DNA from: Narthecium ossifragum
Taxonomy: Eukaryota; Streptophyta; Magnoliopsida; Dioscoreales; Nartheciaceae
NCBI GenBank assembly: GCA_963920575.1
Contig: OY986965.1
Location: 19,484,957 to 19,548,956 of the forward strand
DNA length: 64,000 nucleotides
Reading direction: 5' to 3'
The notes below the pieces were generated by a model that was given only the letters and a program-made list of their open reading frames with translations, was not told the DNA's origin and made no database searches. Below are positions 42,717-55,558 of this stretch, piece after piece (position 1 is the first letter of the stretch; every line of letters starts with the position of its first letter). Position numbers and translations under genes: made by a program.

Positions 42717-45078
42717 TTGAGTTCCATCCTTGCAGTCATAAATGAAAATTTTAGTGGAATGAGAAGTGATCTAAAAAGTGATATCTCTAAAATTCAGAAT
42801 AATGTGTTTAGAATAGAGAACCAATGTAATTCTAATACCCAATCCATTGCTAAACTTGAGAATTCATTGGGTCAACTTTTTAACACCTTGTCTAAAAGAG
42901 AGGATGGACATTTGCCAAGTCAATCTGTCACCAACCCGAGAGGCCAGCACTATGTAGAAAGCCAAAACGTCGAGAGTGCCAAGGCCGTTGTGACCCTCAG
43001 AAGTGGCAAAACAGTAGATAACCAAATAGGTGAACCTGTCAATCTGGATGATCAAACACCCGATCTGAAGATCAATCATCCATCCCAAGATGATTCTTGT
43101 TTTTCACCTGATATTGGCAAATCTGATTCTAGAGAGCCTGATCCAGATAAATATATTCCTAAAGTTCCTTTTCCAGCAGCTCTTAAGGATCCTTCTTCCA
43201 CCATAAAAGCCCGAAAAACTACCGAAGAAATCCTTGAAACTTTTAAGCAAGTCAACATCAACATTCATTTGCTTGATGCCATTAGACAGATTCCTTCCTA
43301 TACTAAGTTTCTTAAGGATCTGTGTACCCATAAACGTCAGGCTAAATCCAAAGTGTCTAAAAAGATCTTCCTCACTGAGCAGGTTAGTTCAATTTTGAAA
43401 CATGATACACCTCCCAAACTAAAAGATCATGGTACCCCTACCATACCTTGTTATATTGGAGACTACCATATTGATAGTGCCCTTCTTGATTTAGGTGCCA
43501 GTGTGAACCTTATGCCCTATTACCTTTATAAAGAATTTGGGATGGGAGAACTTAAACAGACACTTGTGATTTTGCAATTAGCTGATAGGTCCATTAAGAC
43601 ACCTAGAGGTATCTTAGAAGATGTTTTTGTCAAAGTGGATAATTTCTTCTTTCCTGTGGACTTTGTTGTCTTAGACATGGAACCTGTTGTCCACTGCAAA
43701 AAGACTATACCCATTATCCTAGGATGCCCCTTTTTGGCCATAGCCAATGCTTGCATAAATTGTAGAACTGGGGTGATGGATGTTTCTTTTGTTCACATGC
43801 ATGTTAAATTGAATATTTTTAAAACTGCATGTTTGCCTGAGCCTGATGATGATGAATGTTATAATGTTGATATTTTGACTGAATGTATTGATGATAAATC
43901 TCATTCTATGATAACTGATAAACTGTCTGAAAGTGTGAGTGAATATGATGTTAATCATGATGATTATGACATGAAATTATATAATGATGGATTGACTGCT
44001 ATTCTGCATGAATATGATTCAGATGATGAGAATGATGTTAGTATAAGAATTGCACAGTCAAAAGATGATATTGGAACACAAATGGATTCTGGACCGACCG
44101 ATCGGCCCCCTGAGCGACCAGTCGCTCCAGATCCAACCGATCGCACACCTGAGCGACCGGTCGGTCACGATTCTGAAAATGACAAAGAAATCATCTCTTG
44201 GGTTGTTGAACCCCTTCCATCACTCTCATCAACTCCTGCCCTTACTTCACTGGAGTCACCACCTGAACTTGAACTTAAACCACTACCTAAAACTCTAAAA
44301 TATGTTTTCCTTGGATTAAACTCTACTCTTCCCGTTATCATTTCTTCATCTTTATCTTATGATCAGGAGAGTCAACTTGTTAATGTTCTTAAGGATCATA
44401 GGAAAGCTATAGGTTGGACAGTCGCTGATTTGAAAGGTATCGATCCCTCGATTTGTATGCATAAGATTCACTTAGAGGATGAGTCTAAAACTGTTAGGGA
44501 AATGCAACGCCGTCTAAATTCGAATATGAAAGAGGTAGTGAAGAAAGAAGTGGTGAAACTTTTGGATGCGGGTATTATATACCCAATTTCTGATAGCCAG
44601 AGGGTTAGCCCTACACAGGTAGTACCTAAGAAATCTGGTCTAACCGTAATAGAAAATGATAAAGGAGAGCAAATCCCGATGCGCCAGACTACGGGATGGC
44701 GTGTTTGTATTGATTATAGGAAACTTAATGCTTTGACTAGAAAAGATCACTTCCCTCTTCCTTTCATTGATCAAATCTTAGAAAGACTTTCCGGCCAGAG
44801 TTATTATTGTTTTCTAGATGGATATTCAGGGTATAACCAAGTTGCAGTTGATCCTCAAGATCAAGAGAAGACTACTTTTACTTGCCCTTTTGGTACTTTT
44901 GCTTATCGTAGAATGCCTTTTGGTCTTTGTAATGCACCTGCGACGTTTCAAAGGTGTATGATGGCCATCTTCTCTGACATGATTGATAAATTTCTTGAAG
45001 TCTTTATGGATGATTTTTCAGTGTTTGGAAATTCTTTCGAATCTTGTTTAGACAATCTCTCTAAAGTTCTTGATCGAT
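42717..45078 (+). pseudogene. pol: Element C pol part 1: protease and reverse transcriptase
   Basis: The frame continues from the gag C-terminus; no ATG is needed for a Gag-Pol fusion. The protease core 'ALLDLGASVNLMP' (about 43480) is the DLGAS variant typical of Athila/Tat. A repeat-encoded 'PTDRPPERPV' insert follows at about 44090-44170. Reverse transcriptase has 'VCIDYRKLNALTRKDHFPLP', 'YCFLDGYSGYNQVAV', 'AYRRMPFGLCNAPATFQRCM' and the catalytic 'VFMDDFSVFG' (about 45004). Element B interrupts the gene after 'SKVLDR' at its duplication TCGAT, just past the RT active site. The frame beyond 45078 reads B's LTR and is not real. Confidence 0.9.
44088..44172. repeat. Palindromic repeat module inside the element C pol frame
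   Basis: The DNA reads ACCGACCGATCGGCCCCCTG then a similar unit ending GAGCGACCGGTCGGTCAC, the same type of motif as LTR arrays here (compare 28499-28535). It is in frame and encodes two 'PTDR-PERPV' units between protease and reverse transcriptase. Element B lacks it at the matching place. Confidence 0.75.
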
Positions 45079-46804
45079 TGATGTGCTGTCGCAGGCACTC
45101 AAAAATAAATACAATACTCATTAAAATAAATGTAGTAGTGCGAGTACGAGTCGATCCCACGAAAAGTGTTTAGCCTAGTTTTGTGCTCAGTGAATAAAGA
45201 TGGGGGGTTTAAAACGTGAGGAAAACAGTAAAGAAATAATCTAAAGCGAAGGAACAAGTTGAATCAAGAGAACAAACCTTGGTCTGAGTCAACATCCACC
45301 ATCGGAATCCAATAACTGATCATAGATGCAAATATCAATCAATTCATACCATGAATATTCACCGTCCGAATTAAATTCGAATCTCTCCTCGATCATAGTT
45401 AATTAGAAACAAGCGATCTAATCAACCCTAACTACTAGACAACCTAAGACAAGCGTTGTAGATTTAATCTAGTAGCAGCGTTAAGAATAGGGAGATCGAT
45501 GAAGCTAAACAACACAAGCACAAGCGGTTGCATTTAATCTAGTTGAATATTCATCCTAAGATCTAACAAGATCTGATCAGCAGTAAATTATTAGATCCTA
45601 GTTGCTTCGCAGATTAGAGGGATCAAACAATTCCGGATTTGATATCAAACCTAGCGGTAGATCACCATGAATAATAAACTAGTAGGCCTCCTAGCAATTA
45701 GACAAGGTAATCATGAAGATTTAATCTCAGAAGAACATCCAATACTCATGTATAAACTGAACAATAAAAATAAATTAGATCTCACAGTTTCATTGATTCC
45801 GAGGTTTCAGTCTTCTCGACCAAGGATCAAGATTTAGCCACGCAGGGCCATCAAGAACAATCCTCCAAAAGATTTCATAAAGCAAAAGAAAACCTAGAAA
45901 AATATAAAGGAGGAGAAAGAGTAGCCAAAAGTGTCCAAGAATCCCCCCTCAAACCCTAGAAAGAGCCCTATTTATAGCCTCAATTGTATCCACCCTCGGA
46001 TTAGATCACAATCGTTGATTTTTGTTACTGGGAAAGTCTGATCGATCGGACCTTGGATGCTGGATCGATCGGTCTCATTAAAATCTTCAACTTCTGTTCA
46101 CGCCCGAGTCCGATCGATTGGACTAAGGGACTCGGATCGATCGATTTCGTAAAAATCCTTCGTCTCTGGCTCTTCCCGAGTTCGATCGATGGTCCGATCG
46201 ATCGAACTGTGTTCCTCTAAAAAGCATACGTTCTGTCGCCCTTTAATTCCCAAGTCCGATCGATCGAAGTATGAGTGTTGGATCGATCGGTTGAGTAAAA
46301 ATCCGCTGTTTTTAACTTTTTCCGAGTCCGATCGATCGGACCATTGGTGTCGGATCGATCGGACCCCATAGGAGCGATGGATGGATCGATCGGATGTGTT
46401 GTGGCTGAAAAACACATGTTCTGTCACGTTTTTGCGTGGTCCGATCGATCGGCGGATCGCTCGGACTTCCAGCTTATTTTCCTTTCTGCCATTCAGACTG
46501 CGCATCGGTACTGAAATTGCCGTAACTTCCTCTAGGAAACTCGGAATCACGAACCGTAAAATTCTCCAGAATCTAGACTTCAAGAGCTTTCCAACCATAT
46601 ATGACACATTCTCTGGTTCTTCATGAGCAGGTACAGATAAATCTTTAAAGTTGATCCATGCACTCTTTTCAGCTTCTTTTCGACTTAAGGACTTCAATTG
46701 CATCCTAAATCAAAATATAAGAATAATGAGTGTATTTAGGAACTAAATAAGCACAGGAGACTAAGTATTAAGGGATAAAAATATAACATTATGCATTCTC
46801 ATCA
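45079..46804 (-). repeat. 3' LTR of element B
   Basis: The minus strand starts TGATGAGAATGCATAATG and ends CGACAGCACATCA. It carries a CCGATCGATCGG array (46035-46470) upstream of TATAAATA (minus, 45969-45976). A 201-codon frame across it (46098-46703) is LTR sequence, not a gene. Confidence 0.95.
46035..46470. repeat. CCGATCGATCGG-type array in the element B 3' LTR
   Basis: About a dozen TCCGATCGATCGGAC-like palindromes alternate with segments containing TTCTGTC and AAAAAC(G/A)TG. The same array is at 54790-55225 in the other LTR. It is roughly twice as long as the array in LTR A. Confidence 0.85.
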
Positions 46805-46822
46805 AATTCTCCCACACTTAGC
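46805..46822 (-). other. Polypurine tract of element B
   Basis: On the minus strand GCTAAGTGTGGGAGAATT directly precedes the LTR start TGATGAG. Confidence 0.88.
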
Positions 46823-48294
46823 TTTTGCTCGTCCTCGGGCAAAACTAAAATTCACTCTACTCAAGATATCAAGGTTGCAACGCCATCAACAAAGAACAAT
46901 CAAGCTCTTCACAATTCATAACATATCATGAACAAAAATTTTTAGACAACTTAAAAATCAATCAATAAGCATTCACTTGAATATGGAGCATACTAAACAA
47001 GTAGACCCTCACGGAAATAAACACTCAACTCTCATGTGTTTGAAGGGTATGTATTTCACTGAAATTCATTCCAATGAAAATGATCTACCATAGACTTGCA
47101 TATCTTCTCATTCTCCGCCACTAGAATCACATGCATAACACAAATCATAAGGACTTCAAAAGGTTGTAATGGGGTCTAGGATTAAGGTGGGAAATATTTA
47201 GGAATGTAGCTCAAAAGCCAATGAAACTAATGGAGCAGAAAATGCATCAATAAAACATGTACAACCAATCACTCCATTCAACAATTTTCTTCAACTTAGC
47301 TTTAACATACTCAACCCATAAAACATTACCACATTGGCAAAGAAATTGTTCAAAGGAATACTTTTTAACTGAAATAGTGAACAATCTTTTACAAAAACTT
47401 CCACCTTTGTAGATATCAAACATAAACATCCCCCTTCCTTGGAATATTAGGAAGATTCATAAACATATTTTGCAACATGAGAAACAATTTTCTCCACTTT
47501 CTTTTCTTCTTTTTCTTTTTCTTTTTTTTTTCAGAAACAACATACTCACGTATTAAATACGAAAAATATACTCCACTTCACCAATCATAGCCATACCACA
47601 AATCCAAACACCCCCACACTTGAACTTTTGCACCCATACATATCATAATGATGATCAATGCTCCACTAGTCCTATGACTTGGGTATTGGGATTATTTTTC
47701 AGGTTTAAAGCTTGTCATGTGGGTTAACAATGAAGTCAATAAAGCTCAAATGTGTTTAGCAAAAGAGAAAATTACTTGCAAGGTAGGCTATTTGGCTTAT
47801 GTAGCTTATAACAAAGATGGCCTTAATCATGTTCATGTATACATATGTCAATGTGAGCTCAAATAGAATCAAAGCAAGTTCTAGAGAAACAAATCCATTG
47901 AAGAATATCTCTCATGAAAGAAAATAATGAGACTGATATGAATGTGTCAGTCTAAAGGCTCAAAATCTCACCGGCTTTTGTCTCCTCATTTAGTCACTAC
48001 CATCTCAAGGAAAATAACTCAACTAATTAATTCTAAGTCGCAAAATTACTCATTCAATCATGTTATGAATATGTCAAGCTTAACTGGTTCTCGCTTATGG
48101 CATATGCAACCTAAATCTCCTCCCCCACACTTGAAACTGACATTGTCCCCAATGGAAGGTGGAATGCAAAGAAAAGCAAAAATAACTAAAATGGAAATGC
48201 GAAAATAAAAAGAGAAAGGAACGAACTCCCCTTGGGTTGCCTCCCAAGTAGCGCCTTTGTTTATTGTCATTGGCTCGACTTCATGCTTTCTTCT
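46823..48294 (-). other. Element B 3' region, no env-like gene
   Basis: This 1.5-kb stretch between the pol stop and the polypurine tract matches the same region of element A (1654-2938). It contains a pyrimidine run on the plus strand (47495-47532) and the 60-codon small ORF at 47247-47429 (minus) shared with A. I see no long env-like frame, although the position is where Athila elements often have one. Confidence 0.7.
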
Positions 48295-50367
48295 TCAATC
48301 AGTATAAGTTGGTTCCTCAAGGTCCAATTTTTCCAAGTTTTCGGTTGGAATGCCTTCATAGAAAGGTTTAAGTCGATGGCCATTCACCGTAAACATTTTG
48401 GAAGTGGCTAAACTTTGAATTTCAACTGCACCTTGAAAAAAAACATTAGTAACAATAAAAGGTCCAATCCAACGAGAACGCAACTTACCTGGAAACAAAC
48501 GTAAGCGTGATTGGTAAAGGAGAACTTTTTGACCAACTTTAAACTCCTTTCTAGAGATCATCTTATCATGAAAAGCTTTTGTCTTTTCCTTGTAAATCCT
48601 AGCGCTCTCATAGGCATCATTGCGAATTTCTTCTAATTCTTGCAGTTGCAACTTCCTGTGTTCTCCACTCTCATCCACGTTCATATTAAAGCTCTTGATA
48701 GCCCAATAAGCTTTATGTTCTAACTCAACTGGAAGGTGACATGGTTTCCCAAATACCAAGCGATAAGGTGACATACCGATGGGTGTCTTATATGCAGTCC
48801 TATATGCCCACAACGCATCATCCAAACGCAAACTCCAATCTTTTCTATTTGGATTGACCGTCTTTTCAATGATGGACTTGATCTCTCGATTTGACACTTC
48901 CGCTTGTCCACTAGTTTGCGGATGATAGGCGGTTGATACCTTATGGGTCACATGGTACTTCCTTAGCAACGCCTCCACAGTTCGATTGCAAAAGTGCGTG
49001 CCTCGATCACTTATGAAAGCTCTTGGAATTCTAAACCTGGATAATATGTTAGACTTGATAAAATCTGCAACAACTTTAGAATCATCAGTCCTGGTAGCTT
49101 TAGCTTCTACCCATTTTGAAACATAATCCACAGCAAGTAGAATATAAACATAACCAAAAGATATAGGGAACGGACCCATGAAATCAATGCCCCAAACATC
49201 GAAAATTTCGCAAAATAATATGGGGGTTTGTGGCATCTCATTCCTTTGGGATATATTTCCTGTCTGCTGACAATTCTCACATGACTTACAAAGAAAATAT
49301 GAATCTCGAAATAAAGAAGGCCAATAGAAACCACATTCTAACACTTTTCTTGCCGTTCTCTTAACTCCAAAGTGACCTCCACAAGCATAAGAATGACAAA
49401 AAGTGAGTATAGAAATAATTCCACTTTCAGGAACGCACCTTCTTATTACTTGATCTGAACAATGCTTCCATAAATATGGGTCATCCCACACATAATATTT
49501 AGCATCACTTTTAATCTTATCTCTTTGAGCCTTAGACAAATCAGAAGGTAACATATTAGTAACCAAATAATTCACAATATTTGCATACCAAGGTAATGTC
49601 ACAGTTGCAGAGAACAATTGTTCATCAAGGAATGTTTCCTGCAGACGCAGTTCATCCTCCACATGAACTAACCGACTCAGATGATCTGCAACTCGATTTT
49701 CTGTTCCTCTTTTGTCTTTTATCTCCAAATCAAATTCACTCAAGAGAAGTATCCATCGGATTAATCTCGGCTTTGCCTCCTTCTTCGTCATTAAATAACG
49801 AAGGGCTGCATGATCAGAATAAACAATGACTTTAGTACCAAGTAAATAAGAACGAAATTTTTCTACAGCAAACACAACAGCTAAAAGTTCTTTTTCAGTT
49901 GTAGAATAATTTCTCTGGGCATCATCCAAAGTCTTGGAAGCATAGTAAATTGCATGAGAAGCTCTTCCAATCTTTTGACCCAAAACTGCACCCACTGCAT
50001 AATCACTTGCATCACACATTATCTCGAAAGGAACGCTCCAGTCTGGGGGTTGAATAATTGGAGTAGAAGTCAACAATTCTTTCAGCTTATCAAATGCCTT
50101 TTTGCATGCTTCATCGAACTCAAAAGCCTTGTCCTTTTGTAACAACGTGCACAACGGTAATGCTATTTTGGAGAAGTCCTTGATGAATTTTCGGTAAAAA
50201 CCTGCATGTCCAAGAAAAGAACGAACTTCCCGCACACTAGTGGGATAAGGTAAAGATTGAATGACATCAACTTTAGCTTTATCAACCTCAATTCCTTTAG
50301 ATGAAACAACATGACCCAAAACTATACCTTGTTCAACCATGAAATGACATTTCTCAGAATTTAACAC
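48295..50367 (-). CDS. pol: Element B pol part 2: RT thumb, RNase H, integrase
   Basis: This 690-codon frame begins '[20 protein letters not shown]' and covers the end of reverse transcriptase. RNase H has '[18 protein letters not shown]', '[18 protein letters not shown]', '[13 protein letters not shown]' and 'VADHLSRL'. Integrase has the HHCC finger ('[10 protein letters not shown]' to 'CKSCENCQ'), then the DDE core '[11 protein letters not shown]', '[12 protein letters not shown]' and '[17 protein letters not shown]'. All catalytic residues are visible. It ends '[10 protein letters not shown]'. A single TAA at 50377-50379 separates it from the upstream frame; the ATG at 50367 is an internal methionine of the original polyprotein, not a natural start. 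Confidence 0.93.
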   Translation of the reverse strand: MLNSEKCHFMVEQGIVLGHVVSSKGIEVDKAKVDVIQSLPYPTSVREVRSFLGHAGFYRKFIKDFSKIALPLCTLLQKDKAFEFDEACKKAFDKLKELLTSTPIIQPPDWSVPFEIMCDASDYAVGAVLGQKIGRASHAIYYASKTLDDAQRNYSTTEKELLAVVFAVEKFRSYLLGTKVIVYSDHAALRYLMTKKEAKPRLIRWILLLSEFDLEIKDKRGTENRVADHLSRLVHVEDELRLQETFLDEQLFSATVTLPWYANIVNYLVTNMLPSDLSKAQRDKIKSDAKYYVWDDPYLWKHCSDQVIRRCVPESGIISILTFCHSYACGGHFGVKRTARKVLECGFYWPSLFRDSYFLCKSCENCQQTGNISQRNEMPQTPILFCEIFDVWGIDFMGPFPISFGYVYILLAVDYVSKWVEAKATRTDDSKVVADFIKSNILSRFRIPRAFISDRGTHFCNRTVEALLRKYHVTHKVSTAYHPQTSGQAEVSNREIKSIIEKTVNPNRKDWSLRLDDALWAYRTAYKTPIGMSPYRLVFGKPCHLPVELEHKAYWAIKSFNMNVDESGEHRKLQLQELEEIRNDAYESARIYKEKTKAFHDKMISRKEFKVGQKVLLYQSRLRLFPGKLRSRWIGPFIVTNVFFQGAVEIQSLATSKMFTVNGHRLKPFYEGIPTENLEKLDLEEPTYTD

Positions 50368-50376
50368 AAGGCTAGT

Positions 50377-53300
50377 TTATATGCATCTTTGAAGAATAAG
50401 TGTAAGGTTATGTAAACAATTATCAAAAGAGTTTCCATAAACTGTGAAATCATCCATAAAAACCTCTATGATCTGTTCAATATAATCTGAGAATATGCTA
50501 ACCATACACCTTTGGAAAGTAGCTGGGGCGTTGCAAAGACCAAAAGGCATGCGACGATATGCAAAAAGTTCCAAATGGGCATGTGAACGTCGTCTTTTCC
50601 TGATCTTCAGGGGCAATTGCAATCTGAAAGTAACCTGAATAACCATCAAGAAAACAATAATAAGAATGACCAACTAATCTTTCAAGCATCTGATCAATAA
50701 AAGGTAAAGGAAAGTGGTCCTTGCGGGTTATAGCATTTAATTTTCTGTAATCAATACAAACCCTCCACCCATTTTGCACACGGGTGGGAACTAACTCATC
50801 TTTGTGATTTCTCACCACAGTTATTCCTGTCTTTTTAGGAACAACTTGAACTGGACTAACCCAAGTGCTATCCGAAATAGGATAGATCACTCCAACTTCA
50901 AGCAGTTTGAGGATCTCCTTCTTTACAACATCCATCATGGACGGATTTAACCTTCTTTGTGGTTGGCGGGAAGGTTTCGCTCCCTCTTCAAGCAAGATAC
51001 GATGCATACATGTACTTGGACTGATTCCCTTGATGTCTGCAATTGTCCAACCAATAGCTGTCTTATGCTCCTTAAGAACCTGCACAAGTTTTTCTTCCTG
51101 TGGTGCACTAAGGTTATTGGAAATAATCACTGGTAACACTCTTTCATCTCCAAGAAAAGCATATTTAAGATGATTAGGAAGAGGTTTCAGATCTGGAATA
51201 GATGCTTGCAATTCAGAAGGTAATGATTTCTCATTAGATACAGGTAATGAACTAGAAGAATCGTTACCTGATTGCTGAATTATCGAAAAATCATTCAGTG
51301 TTGCAACAGTTTCCTGCAAATTAGTACTCAAAGATAGCTCCTCATTTTCTTCCTCAAGAGAGTTGCTAATAGCCACTTCCAATTCATCTTTATCACTAAG
51401 TTCAAAAACTTCCTGTGATAAATAATCAATCACATCAATTGAATACACTGAACAATCATCAGCAGGATATTTCATGGCATCATAAATATTAAACTTAACA
51501 GTTTCACCATCAAATTCCATGGTAAGTGTGCCACTATGGACATCTATCTTAGTCTTGGATGTCTTCAAAAAAGGTCTTCCCAACAAAATAGGAGTACTAT
51601 GATCACCATTCTCCATATCAAGCACATAAAAATCAGCAGGGAAAACTAAATCATTGACTTGCACAAGAATATCTTCAACTACACCTTTAGGATAGGCGTT
51701 AGATCTGTCAGCCAATTGAATTACAACACCAGTTTCATTCAAAGGCCCAAGTTTTAAAGAAGAATATATAGAATATGGCATGACATTGATAGAAGCTCCC
51801 AAATCTAACATGGCTTTCTCAAATTTGGTGTTACCAATAGTATATGGGATAGTAAACATACCTGGATCCCTACACTTTGTAGGAATTTTTCTTTGAAGAA
51901 TTGCAGAAACATTTTCCCCTACTTTCACCTTCTCACATCCTTTAAGTTTCTGCTTTCTCTTAATTGTGCACAATTCTTTCAAGAATTTAGCATAACGAGG
52001 TACTTGTTTAAGAGCATCTAAGAGTGGAATATTTACCTCGCATCGGCGAAAAGTCTCATATAGATCTGAATTCTTCTCATATTTTCTTGATTCTGTCAAA
52101 GCCTGAGGAAAAGGAGGTACAGGTTTATAATCAGAAAGAGGTGGAAACTTACGTTTAGGTACGTCATTGTCATCAGGAAAGATTTTGTCCGTGATAATAT
52201 TTTGCTCTTCTCTTTGCGGTGACGATGTAGGAACTTCCTTTATTGGAGTCTCAACTTCTTTACCACTTCTCAACATGATTGCACTTGCATTCTCTCTTGG
52301 ATTTATTACCGTTTGAGAGGGTAATTTTCTCGAATTTTGCGCCTCTAGCTTGCTAATTGCTGACACCATCTGGCCCACCTGATGTTCCAATCTTTGAATA
52401 CTAGCCTTCGTCTCCTGTTGAATTTGCGAATTATTAGTAACAAGAGATTTAACCATATCTTCTAAAGACATACCAGAATCAGGAGTTGGGTTTGGTTGTT
52501 GTCTCGGGAGGTATGGCGGTCTATATTGTTCATATTGCTGTCCAGTCGGACGAAATTGAGTTGTAGGCTGATTTACTTGTGGATTCCCATAGTTGAGATT
52601 GGGGTGATCCCTCCATCCCGGATTATACGTATTTGAATAGGGATCATACTTCCTTTGCGGTGGTCCTGGGAAACTCCCAGCTGCATTTACTTGTTCAAGG
52701 GGCTCCTCTTGAAGAGTTGGGCACATATCGGTTGGATGTCCCGCCACCGAACAAATTCCACAAACCTTCGCTGTTTGCATGTTACCTACAGCCATTTGAC
52801 GAACAAGAGAAGTTAGACTCGCAATCTGTTGTTCAAGAGATGAAACATTTACCTCATTAACATGTTTTGAATAAGAATCAAGTCTAGTATTAAATTGTTG
52901 AGAATTAGCCGCCATATTTGCAATCAAGTTCCTCGCGGCTTCAGGAGTTTTATCCACCAAAGCTCCTCCACTCGCGGCATCAATCATACTCCTGTCATTG
53001 ATTAGTAAGCCCTCATAAAAATATTGAATAAGTAATTGCTCACTAATTTGATGATGGGGACAGCTTGCACATAATTTCTTAAAACGTTCCCAATATTCAT
53101 GTAGAGATTCTCCATTATGTTGCCTCACACCACAGATCTCTTTCCTAATGTTGGCCGCTCTTGAGGCTGGAAAATACTTCTCTAAAAACAACCTCTTCAT
53201 CTCGTTCCATGTGGTAATACTCCCAGATGGTAAATAATAAAGCCAATCTTTAGCCGAATCCTTCAAAGAAAATGGAAAGGCTCTCAATTTGATTTGATCT

Positions 53301-53578
53301 TCAGTCACCCCCATGGGTTTCATACTTGTGCACACAACATGAAGCTCCTTTAAATGCTTGTGAGGATCCTCACCTGAAAGTCCATAAAAAGTGGGTAAGA
53401 GATGTATTAGTCCAGATTTCAATTCAAAAGTAGTAGCAACATCCAAAGTAGGAAATGTAATGCATAAGGGTTGTTGATTCAAATCTGGGGCTGCAAGTTC
53501 TTTCAAAGTCCGATTTCCGGTCATGACTTCTTCCTCTTCTAATTCCGAATCACTGATAAATACGTGATCAAGAGCCAA
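50377..53578 (-). pseudogene. gag-pol: Element B gag-pol part 1: Gag, protease, reverse transcriptase
   Basis: A 1,026-codon frame starts at 'MALDHVFISDSELEEEEVMT'. Gag has 'LKLRAFPFSLKD' type sequence ('IKLRAFPFSLKDSAKDWLYY', residue ~95), 'HEYWERFKKLCASCPHHQIS' and a CCHC knuckle 'CGICSVAGHPTDMC' (about residue 280). The protease core is 'AMLDLGASINVMPYS' (about residue 588), and reverse transcriptase begins 'RVCIDYRKLNAITRKDHFPL' (about residue 938). The frame shifts at an A-run (plus 50563-50567, one base longer than the expected frame needs) after 'CPFGTF'. The correct sequence then continues in another frame with 'VFMDDFTVYGN' to TAA at 50377-50379. Length and order fit a fused Gag-Pol of Athila type. 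Confidence 0.92.
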
Positions 53579-53809
53579 ATCGTCCTCTTCAGGATTTATC
53601 CGACTTCTCTCCTTAACCTGCGCAGAGTTCTTTCTATCTCTGGATCGTACTGTAAACCACCTTGATTAAAAGATCGAGCTATACTCATAAACAATCAAGA
53701 GAATTTCGGCAAAAAGAGAAAAAGAAATCAAGAAAATTCGAATAACTCTTTTTTTTTATTTTTTATGAAAATAAGGATCACAATAAACACAAAAATCAAC
53801 TAGAATCAC

Positions 53810-53827
53810 TCCCCGGCAACGGCGCCA
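53810..53827 (-). other. Primer binding site of element B (tRNA-Asp)
   Basis: The minus strand reads TGGCGCCGTTGCCGGGGA, fully complementary to the 3' end of plant tRNA-Asp, five bases after the LTR. About 230 bp of leader separate it from the gag ATG. Confidence 0.93.
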
Positions 53828-53832
53828 AAATT

Positions 53833-55558
53833 TGATGTGCTGTCGCAGGCACTCAAAAATAAATCCAATACTCGTTAAAATAAATGTAGTAGTGCGAGTA
53901 CGAGTCGATCCCACGAAGAGTATTTAGCCTAGTTTTGTGCTCAGTGAATAAAGATGGGGGGTTTAAAACGTGAGGAAAACAGTAAAGAAATAATCTAAAG
54001 CGAAGGAACAAGTTGAATCAAGAGAACAAACCTTGGTCTGAGTCAACATCCACCATCGGAATCCAATAACTGATCATAGATGCAAGTATCAATCAATTCA
54101 TACCATGAATATTCACCGTCCGAATTAAATTCGAATCTCTCCTCAATCATAGTTAATTAGAAACAAGCGATCTAATCAACCCTAACTACTAGACAACCTA
54201 AGACAAGCGCTGTAGATTTAATCTAGTAGCAGCATTAAGAATAGGGAGATCGATGAAGCTAAACAACACAAGCACAAGCGGTTGCATTTAATCTAGTTGA
54301 ATATTCATCCTAAGATCTAACAAGATCTGATCAGCAGTAAATTATTAGATCCTTGTTGCTTCGCAGATTAGAGGGATCAAACAATTCCGGATTTGATATC
54401 AAACCTAGCGGTAGATCACCATGAATAATAAACTAGTAGGCCTCCTAGCAATTAGACAAGGTAATCATGAAGATTTAATCTCAGAAGAACATCCAATACT
54501 CATGTATAAACTGAACAATAAAAATAAATTAGATCTCATAGTTTCATTGATTCCGAGGTTTCAGTCTTCTCGACCAAGGATCAAGATTTAGCCACGCAGG
54601 GCCATCAAGAACAATCCTCCAAAAGATTTCATAAAGCAAAAGAAAACCTAGAAAAATATAAAGGAGGAGAAAGAGTAGCCAAAAGTGTCCAAGAATCCCC
54701 CCTCAAACCCTAGAAAGAGTCCTATTTATAGCTTCAATTGTATCCACCCTCGGATTAGATCACAATCGTTGATTTTTGTTACTGGGAAAGTCCGATCGAT
54801 CGGACCTTGGATGCTGGATCGATCGGTCTCATTAAAATCTTCAACTTCTGTTCACGCCCGAGCCCGATCGATCGGACTAAGGGAGTCGGATCGATCGATT
54901 TCGTAAAAATCCTTCGTCTCTGGCTCTTCCCGAGTTCGATCGATGGTCCGATCGATCGAACTGTGTTCCTCTAAAAAGCATACGTTCTGTCGCCCTTTAA
55001 TTCCCAAGTCCGATCGATCGAAGTATGAGTGTTGGATCGATCGGTTGAGTAAAAATCCGCTGTTTTTGACTTTTTTCGAGTCCGATCGATCGGACCATTG
55101 GTGTCGGATCGATCGGACCCCATAGGAGCGAAGGATGGATCGATCGGATGTGTTGTGGCTGAAAAACACATGTTCTGTCACGTTTTTGCGTGGTCCGATC
55201 GATCGGCGGATCGCTCGGACTTCCAGCTTATTTTCCTTTCTGCCATTCAGACTGCGCATCGGTACTGAAATTGTCGTAACTTCCTCTAGGAAACTCGGAA
55301 TCACGAACCATAAAATTCTCCAGAATCTAGACTTCAAGAGCTTTCCAACCATATATGAGACATCCTCTGGTTTTTCATGAGCAGGTACAGATAAATCTTT
55401 AAAGTTGATCCATGCACTCTTTTCAGCTTCTTTTCGACTTAAGGACTTCAATTGCATCCTAAATCAAAATATAAGAATAATGAGTGTATTTAGGAACTAA
55501 ATAAGCACAGGATACTAAGTATTAAGGGATAAAAATATAACATTATGCATTCTCATCA
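53833..55558 (-). repeat. 5' LTR of element B
   Basis: It has the same length and ends as the 3' LTR. It carries the CCGATCGATCGG array (54790-55225) and TATAAATA (minus, 54723-54730). Differences from the 3' LTR are mostly single transitions. Confidence 0.95.

Larger units (their letters stand above)
45079..55558 (-). mobile_element. Athila-like element B (10,480 bp), nearly intact
   Basis: Two 1,726-bp LTRs of equal length, tRNA-Asp primer site, gag-pol and polypurine tract are all present on the minus strand. The target duplication TCGAT is exact (45074-45078 and 55559-55563). By eye the LTRs differ at about two dozen positions, so this is a young insertion. Only one frameshift and one stop interrupt gag-pol. 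Confidence 0.95.

Noticed and set aside
45079..45173. C-terminal extension of the element C pol frame
   Set aside because: The last ~32 codons read the LTR of nested element B; the true continuation is at 55559.
46098..46703. 201-codon minus-strand frame, repeated at 54852-55457
   Set aside because: Both lie wholly inside the two LTRs of element B and translate the palindromic array; the matching part of LTR A has stops.
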